Source of the DNA: an uncultured Pseudomonadota bacterium
GTDB lineage: Bacteria > Bdellovibrionota_C > UBA2361 > CALMIO01
Direction of reading: 5' to 3'
Assembly (NCBI GenBank): GCA_937864035.1
Contig: CALMIO010000003.1
Span: 202,673-266,672, forward strand
DNA length: 64,000 nt
How positions within the stretch are numbered: the stretch's first letter is position 1; each line of letters begins with the position of its first letter. The notes under the pieces are model-generated. The model ran no database searches, was not told the origin of the DNA, and was given only the letters and a program-made list of their open reading frames with translations. Below are positions 26,615-34,398 of the stretch, one piece after another. A program made the position numbers and the translations under genes.

Positions 26615-27239
26615 AAGACGATAAAGTTTCTTTAGTTTCCTCAGCGTAGCTAGCTAGTAGTAGCTCCTTTAATCCTCTAACCAGAGGAGCAAGGGTCCAA
26701 TTATCTTCGGATAACTTAAATTTTAAATATAATTTACTCCAATCCCAAATGTAATCCACACGCAAATGAGAAAATGGATCTTGTTGATGATCTCGGTAAA
26801 TTTCAAATCTCCAGCGAAAAGATAAAATTTTACCGTTAACAAATCTATAATTTGGATGTGTCTCACTCATGCCATCTTCCGGGGTAAAGATAGTAATTTC
26901 AGGCGAATTAGGCGAATCAGCGGTAGGATATGATATTTTGAAAAAATTTGGCTTATTCTGCCCAAGGGGTATTAAAGTAAAGGTTGTTTTTCCAAGAGCA
27001 AGCGGTAGATCTTCATAAAAATAGCTTTTACCGCCATTCGTTTGTAAATTTTGCACATAAACAACTTTTCCTTGACCAGTGTCAGTGCCGAAAAAATCAT
27101 ATAGCCTCTGTTCATGTTGGGCGCAAAATATTTGATGTAGAGGCGCAAGCTTCACCTTAGATAGCACATAGCGTTTTTCTAGCGCCACATTCGGCAATCT
27201 TAAATGAGAAACTTCTTGAACTGATGCCACCCTGCTCAT
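26568..27239 (-). CDS. Uncharacterised protein downstream of uvrC
   Basis: A 223-residue soluble protein without signal peptide or membrane segment. It has no motif I can assign. The middle (ITIFTPEDGMSETHPNYRFV, ILSFRWRFEIYRDHQQDPFS, HLRVDYIWDW) looks like a beta-rich domain with aromatic strands, and the C-terminus is helical and basic. It begins 22 bases after the uvrC stop on the same strand, so it is probably the last gene of the leucine dehydrogenase-uvrB-uvrC transcript. The 3' end overlaps the convergent dipeptidase gene by 47 bases. Confidence 0.6.
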   Translation of the reverse strand: MSRVASVQEVSHLRLPNVALEKRYVLSKVKLAPLHQIFCAQHEQRLYDFFGTDTGQGKVVYVQNLQTNGGKSYFYEDLPLALGKTTFTLIPLGQNKPNFFKISYPTADSPNSPEITIFTPEDGMSETHPNYRFVNGKILSFRWRFEIYRDHQQDPFSHLRVDYIWDWSKLYLKFKLSEDNWTLAPLVRGLKELLLASYAEETKETLSSFIRSVDKTRKSESCR

Positions 27240-27261
27240 ATTTTAAAACTTCAATCAACAA

Positions 27262-28941
27262 TTAAAAGCGATTGCGCTTATTTCGGCGAAAGCGATGAAA
27301 AGAGAGAACAAAACGATGTGCTTCGTCCCTAAGTCGAGATAAGAAATGCGTTATCTTAGAACTTGGATCTAGCGACACCGATTTATCACTCCCTTCAAGA
27401 AAAACTCTTTCCGGCTTAGAGTCAATCGATTTTGACGATTTACTTGGAATTACCCTAGCTTTTGCGAGAGCGATGATGTCAATTTTTAACCCCAATTCAT
27501 CGCGTGCTTTTAAAGCGCTACGAAGTTGCCCTGCTCCGCCATCAATAACGATCAGATCGCTTAAGTCTCCAGATTTTTTCGCTGACGCCAACCTGCGAGA
27601 AACAACCTCGTAAATTCCGGCAAAATCATCAGCGCTACCATCTGCGCTAATTTTATACTTTCTATAAAGACTAGTCAAAGGCTCTCCGTCAAAAAAAACC
27701 ACGGCGGCGCCCACCGTTTCCAATCCTTGCAGATGAGAGATATCAATGCACTCAACGCGGCGCGGCATTTGGGCTAATTGAAAGCTTACTGCCATCTTCT
27801 TTGCCACCTCAACGAAACGTTCGCTAGATTTAAAATGGGTTTCAAAGGCTCTCTCGGCGTTTAATTGGGCGAGTTTTAATAATCGAAATTTTAATCCTCT
27901 TTTTGGCGCAATGATTTGTGGATTTATTTGCTGGCAATGTTTAGCAAAATAAATTTTAAGAAAATTCACATTTTGTAAATTAAAAGGAAGTAAGATTTCG
28001 TTCGGGAGCTCCTGCTCATTGAAATAAGTTTCTTGCAACGCTCCTTCCAAGGCGGCTTCATCCGAAACTCCAAGATCGTCAAAATAAAAAGCACGACTTT
28101 CAACAAATCTGCCTCCTCTAGCTTTAATCTGATAAAGAGCGGCTAGCGATCCCTCTCTTTTCCAACCAAAAACATCTTGGCTGGAGTCTTCAGCGATCAC
28201 TTTCGCGCCAGCTTGATCATAACCGCGCAAAGCTTCAATTCGGTCACGCAAAACAGCGGCCTCCTCAAAACGCGTCGCGGCGGCGGCTCTCTCCATCTCC
28301 TTTTCCAATTCGGCGACAACAGCTGATACTTTGCCTTTTAAAATATCTCTCGCTAAATTAACCCACCTTCCGTACTCGGCACGATTTACCGATAAACAGC
28401 AGGGAGCGGCGCAATAACCCATTTCATACTCAAGACAAGGGCGCTGCCGATTGTACAAAATGGTGTCGCTGCAACTGCGCAAAGGAACGGTGCGACGAAT
28501 CACGTCAAACAATCTTCTAATTTCGGCTCCATTAGAATAGGGCCCGAAATATTCAGCCAAGTCTCCAAAGCGAGGCTTGCGAACAAGCTCAAGGCGCGGC
28601 CACTCCGCGTCCGAATCAAGTCTAATCCGAAAAAATTCTTTGTCATCGCGAAGTTTAATATTATAACGAGGTTTTAATTTACCGATCAGATCGCGCTCAA
28701 TTAAAATTGCCTCGTACTCGCCGGGCGCTAAAATATGTTCAAGGCATGCGGCCTTCGTTAACAACAGATCAATTTGTGCTCGTTGATCAGTCTGATTAAA
28801 ATACTGCCTAACGCGCGCCTTAAGATCTTTAGCCTTACCAACGTACAAAGCCTCGCCAACTTTATCCCTAAAAATATAAACTCCCGGTTGACGAGGCAGT
28901 AAACGAGCGATCGCTTTTAGCGTTTCTATATTTTTAGACAT
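27262..28941 (-). CDS. uvrC: Excinuclease ABC subunit C, lacking the C-terminal HhH domain
   Basis: A 559-residue UvrC, the nuclease that makes both incisions in nucleotide excision repair. The GIY-YIG domain (GVYIF at 20-24, YVGKAKDLK at 33-41) makes the 3' cut. A UVR motif (about 205-240) binds UvrB. The RNase H-like domain for the 5' cut retains ECIDISH, DDFAGI, VIDGGAGQL and RDEAHRF (His542). The protein stops at FHRFRRNKRNRF, 13 residues past that last motif, where other UvrC proteins continue into a tandem helix-hairpin-helix DNA-binding domain. It is nine bases downstream of uvrB. Function as a nuclease should remain, but DNA binding at the 5' site may be altered. Confidence 0.95.
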   Translation of the reverse strand: MSKNIETLKAIARLLPRQPGVYIFRDKVGEALYVGKAKDLKARVRQYFNQTDQRAQIDLLLTKAACLEHILAPGEYEAILIERDLIGKLKPRYNIKLRDDKEFFRIRLDSDAEWPRLELVRKPRFGDLAEYFGPYSNGAEIRRLFDVIRRTVPLRSCSDTILYNRQRPCLEYEMGYCAAPCCLSVNRAEYGRWVNLARDILKGKVSAVVAELEKEMERAAAATRFEEAAVLRDRIEALRGYDQAGAKVIAEDSSQDVFGWKREGSLAALYQIKARGGRFVESRAFYFDDLGVSDEAALEGALQETYFNEQELPNEILLPFNLQNVNFLKIYFAKHCQQINPQIIAPKRGLKFRLLKLAQLNAERAFETHFKSSERFVEVAKKMAVSFQLAQMPRRVECIDISHLQGLETVGAAVVFFDGEPLTSLYRKYKISADGSADDFAGIYEVVSRRLASAKKSGDLSDLIVIDGGAGQLRSALKARDELGLKIDIIALAKARVIPSKSSKSIDSKPERVFLEGSDKSVSLDPSSKITHFLSRLRDEAHRFVLSFHRFRRNKRNRF

Positions 28942-28950
28942 ACAAGATAT

Positions 28951-30972
28951 TTAAGCTTTTATTAAAAGATCATTAATAAGCTTAATTCGATCCCGCAACT
29001 CGGCTGCCTTCTCAAATTCACGTTTGGCGGAAGCGTTAAACATCTCTTTTTTCAATGTTTGTATCAATTTAGCAAGCAACTTAGGATCTGTTGGTAAATT
29101 AACCCCTTCAAATTTTTCTTGCAGCCGATCAGCCGTGTCAACCAACGAATCAGCCGACAACGGCGAACGGATCGGACTGACGGCAGAACGAGGCGTAATT
29201 TGATTTAATCTATTATACTCAATTTGAATTCCTCGTCGACGTTCGCTCTCGGCAATTGCTTTTTGAATTGATTCTGTTATCTGATCCGCATATAAGATAA
29301 CCCTGCCTTCGATATTTCTCGCCGCCCGACCCATCGTTTGAATCAGCGAACGAGCTGAGCGCAAGAAGCCCTCCTTGTCAGCATCAAGAATGGCAACCAA
29401 AGCAACTTCAACCAGATCTAAGCCTTCGCGCAGAAGATTGATCCCTATTAAAAGATCAAAATCCCCTTTTCTTAAACCTCTAAGCAGTTCGACTCTTTCC
29501 AAAGCTTCGATTTCCGAATGCAAGTAACGAGAACGCAATCCTTTTTGACGAAAAAAATCAGCTAAATCTTCGGCGCTTTTTTTAGTTAGACATGTTACCA
29601 AAACTCTCTGACCTTTGGCGATCGTTTTAGTCGCCTCCTGATATAAGTCAGCAACCTGTCCAGTTGCCGGTTTAATTACGACTGGAGGATCGACAAGGCC
29701 AGTCGGCCTATTGATCATCTCCACAATCAATCCTTTGCTTTTTTCAATTTCAAATTCAGCTGGTGTCGCCGAAACAAAGATCGTTTGCCGAACACGGCTC
29801 CAAAATTCATCTTGATTTAAAGGTCTATTATCAACGGCTGATGGCAGGCGAAAACCATAATCAACAAGAGTGGTTTTCCTTGAAAGATCCCCTCGATACA
29901 TTGCGCCAAGTTGAGGAACGGTAATATGGCTCTCATCTATGACGAGCAAAAAATCCTCTTTAAAATAATCAATCAAAGTTGCTGGTGGCTCGCCGGCGCG
30001 CCTGCCGGAGATATGCCGACTATAATTTTCAATTCCGGGGCAAAAACCTACTTCCCGCAAAAGTTCGAGATCGTACAAAGTCCGCCTTTCGAGCCGATCA
30101 GCTTCCAACAATTTATTATTAGAGCGCAATTCAAGCAGACGCTGTTTTAGCTCAAGACGAATCTCTTTTATCGCCTTATCGATCCTATCGCGACCAACAA
30201 CGAAATGACTAGCGGGATAAATTGAGGCGGAATCTTTGCCAATAATCGTACTGCCAGTTAAAGCGTCAATTTCTTTAATCTCTTCTATCTGATCTTCAAA
30301 AAAAATGAACCGCAACGCATTTTCTTGCCGATCGGCGGGAAAAACATCGACAACTTCCCCTTGTGCTCGAAAATGCCCTCTTTCAAACTCTATCTGAGAA
30401 CGAACGTATTGCAGTAGCGCCAACCGTTTCAAAAAAGCGTCGCGCCCGCCCTCGAAAGTCTCCCCTCGTTTTACGAAAAATCGCATCGCCAAATAATCTT
30501 CCGGCGCTCCAAGTCCGTAAATACAGCTTACGCTTGCAACCACAATAACATCACGTCCCTCAAGCAGAGCGGTGGTGGCGCTATGGCGCATCTGATCAAT
30601 TTCTTCATTGATTTGAGATTCCTTTTCTATATAAATATCGCTGGCCGGCAAATAAGCCTCTGGCTGGTAATAATCATAATAACTAATAAAATATCTAACT
30701 TTATTGCGCGGAAAAAACTCTTTAAATTCTGAATATAATTGCGCGGCTAAAGTTTTATTAGGCGCTATCACTAAAGTTGGCTTGCGATAGCGAGCAATAA
30801 CATTGGCAATAGCAAAGGTTTTGCCCGAACCAGTTACTCCAAGCAACGTTTGAAAAGGAGCTCCGGCTTGAAGATTTCTCGAAATCTCTTCTATCGCGCG
30901 CGGCTGATCTCCGCATGGAGTATAATCAGATACTAATTCAAAAAAGGCATTATCCTCTAGGGTAACATTCAA
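28951..30972 (-). CDS. uvrB: Excinuclease ABC subunit B
   Basis: A 673-residue UvrB, the damage-verifying DNA helicase-like subunit. Walker A is GVTGSGKT (45-52). The beta-hairpin that probes the lesion is in YYDYYQPEAYLP (98-109), the DEAD-like box is DESH (346-349), followed by VPQLGAMYRGD and the helicase motifs ILREGLDLVEV-like and GRAARN. The C-terminal UVR domain that contacts UvrC is present (FEKAAELRDRIK). Complete in length. Genes for uvrB and uvrC are adjacent here, which is not universal. The upstream gene is leucine dehydrogenase with only three bases between. Confidence 0.97.
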   Translation of the reverse strand: MNVTLEDNAFFELVSDYTPCGDQPRAIEEISRNLQAGAPFQTLLGVTGSGKTFAIANVIARYRKPTLVIAPNKTLAAQLYSEFKEFFPRNKVRYFISYYDYYQPEAYLPASDIYIEKESQINEEIDQMRHSATTALLEGRDVIVVASVSCIYGLGAPEDYLAMRFFVKRGETFEGGRDAFLKRLALLQYVRSQIEFERGHFRAQGEVVDVFPADRQENALRFIFFEDQIEEIKEIDALTGSTIIGKDSASIYPASHFVVGRDRIDKAIKEIRLELKQRLLELRSNNKLLEADRLERRTLYDLELLREVGFCPGIENYSRHISGRRAGEPPATLIDYFKEDFLLVIDESHITVPQLGAMYRGDLSRKTTLVDYGFRLPSAVDNRPLNQDEFWSRVRQTIFVSATPAEFEIEKSKGLIVEMINRPTGLVDPPVVIKPATGQVADLYQEATKTIAKGQRVLVTCLTKKSAEDLADFFRQKGLRSRYLHSEIEALERVELLRGLRKGDFDLLIGINLLREGLDLVEVALVAILDADKEGFLRSARSLIQTMGRAARNIEGRVILYADQITESIQKAIAESERRRGIQIEYNRLNQITPRSAVSPIRSPLSADSLVDTADRLQEKFEGVNLPTDPKLLAKLIQTLKKEMFNASAKREFEKAAELRDRIKLINDLLIKA

Positions 30973-30975
30973 GCT

Positions 30976-32043
30976 CTAAGCCCTTATTTTTTGCTCGACT
31001 CGCTGGCGAGCTCGGCGCAGAGCGATTGTCTCTGAAAACTCTCCTGTCTTCATCGATTCTGAAACAATTTCTCCAATTACTTTTGGAATTTGAGCCACCT
31101 TGTTTAGAACCCACTCTTTATTCCAGCCTCCAGAATTAAGCTCGGAAGCCACCGATATCACGCCGCCAGCGTTAAGAGCGAAATCAGGAAGATAAACCAC
31201 CTTTTTCTCTTTCAAAATTGGAATGACTGTTGAATCGCTTAGCTGGTTATTAGCCCCCCCAGCAATCAATTTGCACCTTAAGCGGGCTAGTGTTTTTGGG
31301 TTAACGGTTTGACCAACAGCGCAAGGCGCGAAAATATCCATTGGCTGATCATAAATCTCATCTAAACCAACAACATCTACTTTAAATTCGGCACGCGCTT
31401 TTTCGAGCAGATCGCTATTTGGATCGCTAACTATAATTCGAGCTCCGCTCTCCGCCAGATGTTTTAAAAGGTTCATACCAACATTGCCAATGCCTTGGAT
31501 CGCGATGGTGCGTTTAGAGAGATCCTCACTGCCAAAAACAATTTCGGCGGCCACCTTGAGACCCAGAAAAACTCCAAGGGCCGTATAGGGAGATGGATCT
31601 CCCCCCTCGCCTCGAGCGCCCGGCACGCCAGTAACATATTTAGTTTTTTCCGCTATAAATTTAACCTCTTCGGTGCCAACACCGATATCCTCCGCAGTAA
31701 TATATCTGCCGGACAAACTTTCAACACACTCTCCAAACTTAGCAAAAAAAGCTTTATGATCAGTTAGCGCGCGTCGATCACCAATAATACATGCCTTACC
31801 ACCGCCAAGATTTAGTCCAGCAAGGGCGCTTTTCCATGTCATGGCTTCGGAAAGCCTGAGCACATCCATTAACGCTTCACTTTCGTTACTATAATTTCTA
31901 ATTCTAACTCCGCCCAGAGCTGGACCTAAGTTGCGATTATGAATGGCGATGATCGCTCGCAATTTTAACTCTGGATAATTAAAAAAAACTATCTGCTCAT
32001 GAACCAGCTCGTCGCAAGCTTTAAAGATTTCACTTTGATACAT
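30976..32043 (-). CDS. ldh: Leucine/phenylalanine/valine dehydrogenase family
   Basis: A 355-residue NAD-dependent amino acid dehydrogenase of the Glu/Leu/Phe/Val family, closest to leucine dehydrogenase (branched-chain amino acid deamination). The substrate-side motif is NRNLGPALGGVRIR, with the two lysines in MTWKSALAGLNLGGGKACIIGD (Lys71 substrate binding, Lys83 catalytic). The Rossmann motif is IQGIGNVGMNLL. The C-terminal catalytic region CAVGQTVNPKTL and GGANNQL is also present. Full length. It heads a transcript with uvrB and uvrC, a mixed-function operon. Leu, Phe and Val specificity cannot be separated from the sequence. Confidence 0.88.
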   Translation of the reverse strand: MYQSEIFKACDELVHEQIVFFNYPELKLRAIIAIHNRNLGPALGGVRIRNYSNESEALMDVLRLSEAMTWKSALAGLNLGGGKACIIGDRRALTDHKAFFAKFGECVESLSGRYITAEDIGVGTEEVKFIAEKTKYVTGVPGARGEGGDPSPYTALGVFLGLKVAAEIVFGSEDLSKRTIAIQGIGNVGMNLLKHLAESGARIIVSDPNSDLLEKARAEFKVDVVGLDEIYDQPMDIFAPCAVGQTVNPKTLARLRCKLIAGGANNQLSDSTVIPILKEKKVVYLPDFALNAGGVISVASELNSGGWNKEWVLNKVAQIPKVIGEIVSESMKTGEFSETIALRRARQRVEQKIRA

Positions 32044-32092
32044 AACAATCTCTTATTTAAAATTGACAATTTTCCTAAAACAACTTCAAATT

Positions 32093-32269
32093 CTACTCGC
32101 TGATTGGATTGAATTGAACTGCCGAATCGATCTGGACTCCGGAGCTTAAAGTCTTTTCCTTTTGATCTTCTAAACCTCCATAAGGCTGAGTGGTGCGCTT
32201 ACAAGCGGCAATAGTTAGAAAAGCAAGCAATATAATCAACTGCCGATAATTATTAAAAATACCTGTCAT
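32093..32269 (-). CDS. Small predicted lipoprotein
   Basis: A 58-residue protein with a signal peptide and lipobox TIAAC preceded by a hydrophobic run LIILLAFL. The mature part is only about 35 residues, KRTTQPYGGLEDQKEKTLSS and onward, with no recognisable family. ATG 32269 is chosen because the longer TTG start at 32299 would put ten poorly matching residues before a good signal peptide. Small entericidin-like lipoproteins look similar, but this is weak. It lies between leucine dehydrogenase and the ALDH7 gene, separated from the latter by a hairpin region. Confidence 0.5.
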   Translation of the reverse strand: MTGIFNNYRQLIILLAFLTIAACKRTTQPYGGLEDQKEKTLSSGVQIDSAVQFNPISE

Positions 32270-32304
32270 AAATTTTGAAAAACTAGCGTAAACTATCAAG
32301 CTTT

Positions 32305-32355
32305 ATAGTGGTTCTTAAAAATCGACTCAAAACGGTGGTTTTTAAGAATCGCTAT
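32305..32355 (+). repeat. Imperfect palindrome with wobble-only mismatches
   Basis: Two 19-base arms (32305-32323 and 32337-32355) flank a 13-base loop. The arms differ at three positions from perfect complement. On the plus-strand RNA all three become G-U or U-G pairs, so an unbroken 19-bp hairpin forms there, while the minus-strand RNA would have A-C mismatches. It lies in the gap between the small lipoprotein and the ALDH7 gene. It could be a small RNA, a plus-strand attenuator or a decayed palindromic element. Confidence 0.55.
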
Positions 32356-32441
32356 ATGACTTACAAAAAAGCCATTTTGTACCTTATAAAACTTCTATCG
32401 TCTGGCGTAAAGAGGGGGATTGAAACTCTAATTTGCATCCC

Positions 32442-33977
32442 TTAAATATCAAATTTAACGCCTTGGGCTAAAGGCAATTCACGACCAAAATTGATCGTGC
32501 AGGTTTGGCGGCGCATATAGCTTTTCCAAGCGTCAGATCCCGCTTCTCTACCACCACCAGTTTCTTTTTCACCTCCAAACGCGCCTCCTATCTCGGCTCC
32601 GGAAGTTCCAATATTAACATTAGCAATTCCGCAATCACTACCAGCCACCGAGATGAATATACCAGCTTCGCGCAAATCATCGGTAAAAATAGCCGAGCTT
32701 AATCCTTGCGTAACTCCGTTATGTATCTCAATTGCTTCCTCCAGTGTTTCATATTCTAAAACATAAAGAATTGGCGCAAAAGTTTCTTCTTTGACCACCT
32801 CTGTCATTTTCGGCATTTTTATAATAGTTGGCTTCACATAAAGATCTGATCTTAGTCCGCTCTCTTTAGAGCCTCCGCAGAGCAGTTCTCCACCATCCGC
32901 CAAAGCTCTTGTGACTGCTTTCAAGTAGGCCTCAACTGCTGTTTGATTGATTAGCGGTCCCATTAAAACACCTTCTTCAAGAGGATCGCCGATTTTTATT
33001 TTATTATAATAGTCGATTAATTTTCTCAGTAGTTCTTTGCTAATTTTAGCATTAACTATCAAACGCCTTGCTGTCGTGCAACGTTGACCGGCTGTGCCTG
33101 CCGCCGAGAATAATATCGCGCGCGCAGCAAGCTCTAAATTAGCAGACTGAGTAACAATAATCGCATTATTCCCTCCTAGCTCTAACAGGCTTTTGCCAAA
33201 GCGTTCGGCAACAATTGTGCCAACTGCTTTGCCCATACGAGTTGAACCAGTTGCTGAGATCAGATCAAAGTTGCGATCGGCCGCCATCCGCGCCCCTAAG
33301 TCGGCTTTGCCAATTAGCAGAGAGAAAACTCCCGAGAATCCTTTGCGCTGAGCAACTTCGCGAGCGATATTATTTATGGCGATCGCCGACAAAGGGGCTA
33401 ATTCTGATGGTTTCCATACGATGGTATCGCCGCAGACTGCGGCGATCATCGCGTTCCAAGCCCAAACTGCCATCGGAAAGTTAAAAGCGGTTATGACTCC
33501 AACTACGCCGAGAGGGTGCCATTGCTCAAGCATTCTATGGTTTGGTCTTTCGGAGTGCATTTGAAGTCCGTACAATTGACGGCTTAGTCCGACAGCAAAG
33601 TCGGCTATATCTATGACTTCTTGAACTTCTCCTTCTCCTTCAGACAGGATTTTACCAACTTCAAGACTAATCAATCTTCCTAATTCCCGTTTTTTGGCGC
33701 GTACCGCATCGGCAATCTCTCGAACGATTTCTCCCCGTTTTGGAGCTGGCAAAATACGCCATTTTACAAATTCGCCGTGGGCATCGCTGACTACTTTTTG
33801 ATAATCAACTTCATTGGCACATGTTACCTTTGCCAGTGGTTGGTTATCTATTGGAGAAAATGAGGTGATAATTTCAATTGATTTGGTGTCATTATTTGGT
33901 TTTACTCCGTATTCTGCTAATCCCCAAGCGCCATTGTTGAGCTCTTTGATCCCAAGCTGCTTCAAAATATCTCTCAT
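32442..33977 (-). CDS. amaB: ALDH7-type aldehyde dehydrogenase (alpha-aminoadipic semialdehyde dehydrogenase-like)
   Basis: A 511-residue NAD-dependent aldehyde dehydrogenase of the ALDH7 (antiquitin/AmaB) group. The N-terminal ELNNGAWGLAEYG and HSERPNHRMLEQWHPLGVVG are typical of this group. The catalytic residues are Asn166 (AFNFP), Glu266 (LELGGNNA) and Cys300 (GQRCTTARRL). The family oxidises alpha-aminoadipic 6-semialdehyde in lysine catabolism, and related substrates in other bacteria. Complete length. Standing alone in the minus direction, upstream of tRNA-fMet. The lysine role is an expectation from the family; no lysine pathway gene is nearby. Confidence 0.9.
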   Translation of the reverse strand: MRDILKQLGIKELNNGAWGLAEYGVKPNNDTKSIEIITSFSPIDNQPLAKVTCANEVDYQKVVSDAHGEFVKWRILPAPKRGEIVREIADAVRAKKRELGRLISLEVGKILSEGEGEVQEVIDIADFAVGLSRQLYGLQMHSERPNHRMLEQWHPLGVVGVITAFNFPMAVWAWNAMIAAVCGDTIVWKPSELAPLSAIAINNIAREVAQRKGFSGVFSLLIGKADLGARMAADRNFDLISATGSTRMGKAVGTIVAERFGKSLLELGGNNAIIVTQSANLELAARAILFSAAGTAGQRCTTARRLIVNAKISKELLRKLIDYYNKIKIGDPLEEGVLMGPLINQTAVEAYLKAVTRALADGGELLCGGSKESGLRSDLYVKPTIIKMPKMTEVVKEETFAPILYVLEYETLEEAIEIHNGVTQGLSSAIFTDDLREAGIFISVAGSDCGIANVNIGTSGAEIGGAFGGEKETGGGREAGSDAWKSYMRRQTCTINFGRELPLAQGVKFDI

Positions 33978-34092
33978 AAAACAATCATAATGAAAAAAAG
34001 AAAATTACTCTCCGATTTTACTTGATTTTTAACATAAAATAACATATCCTAATCTTTTGCTGTGAACGTTTCGCCTTCTATCTGATTATTAT

Positions 34093-34166
<74 letters not shown>

Positions 34167-34398
34167 TATTTCGCATTCGGCATTATTTCCCATTCGGCAT
34201 TTGAGCCCAGGGGGCTCTGCCCCCTCTCGCCCTGATCGGGCGTTCACCCCTGATTTATTTCATTTCATTTCCATTTCCCATTCGGCATTTGAGCATGCCA
34301 AAGGCTATGATTCTCTTGTTTCATTTCACTATCTGATTGCCCACAGCGCGGGAAGATGCTTTCTTTTGCTTACTTTGGTTTCGTGGAGGAAGGGTTTA
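34167..34398 (+). repeat. Non-coding repeats and hairpins after tRNA-fMet
   Basis: No gene seen. The stretch holds an exact 22-bp direct repeat (34185-34206 and 34273-34294, 88 bases apart, core CATTCGGCATTTGAGC), with a shorter third match CATTCGGCATT near 34174-34184. Between them are two strong hairpins: GGGGGC/GCCCCC (34210-34224, loop TCT) and CGCCC/GGGCG (34228-34242). The hairpins could end the tRNA transcript, although no long T run follows. From about 34353 the sequence becomes a degraded partial copy of the palindromic repeat described at 34399. Confidence 0.7.

Noticed and set aside
27240-27261. Frameshift hiding the missing UvrC C-terminus
   Set aside because: Only 22 bases separate uvrC from the next gene; there is no room for an HhH domain in any frame.
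32414-32426. GGGGGATTGAAAC, like the end of a CRISPR repeat
   Set aside because: Occurs once only; no repeats with spacers follow and no cas genes are near.
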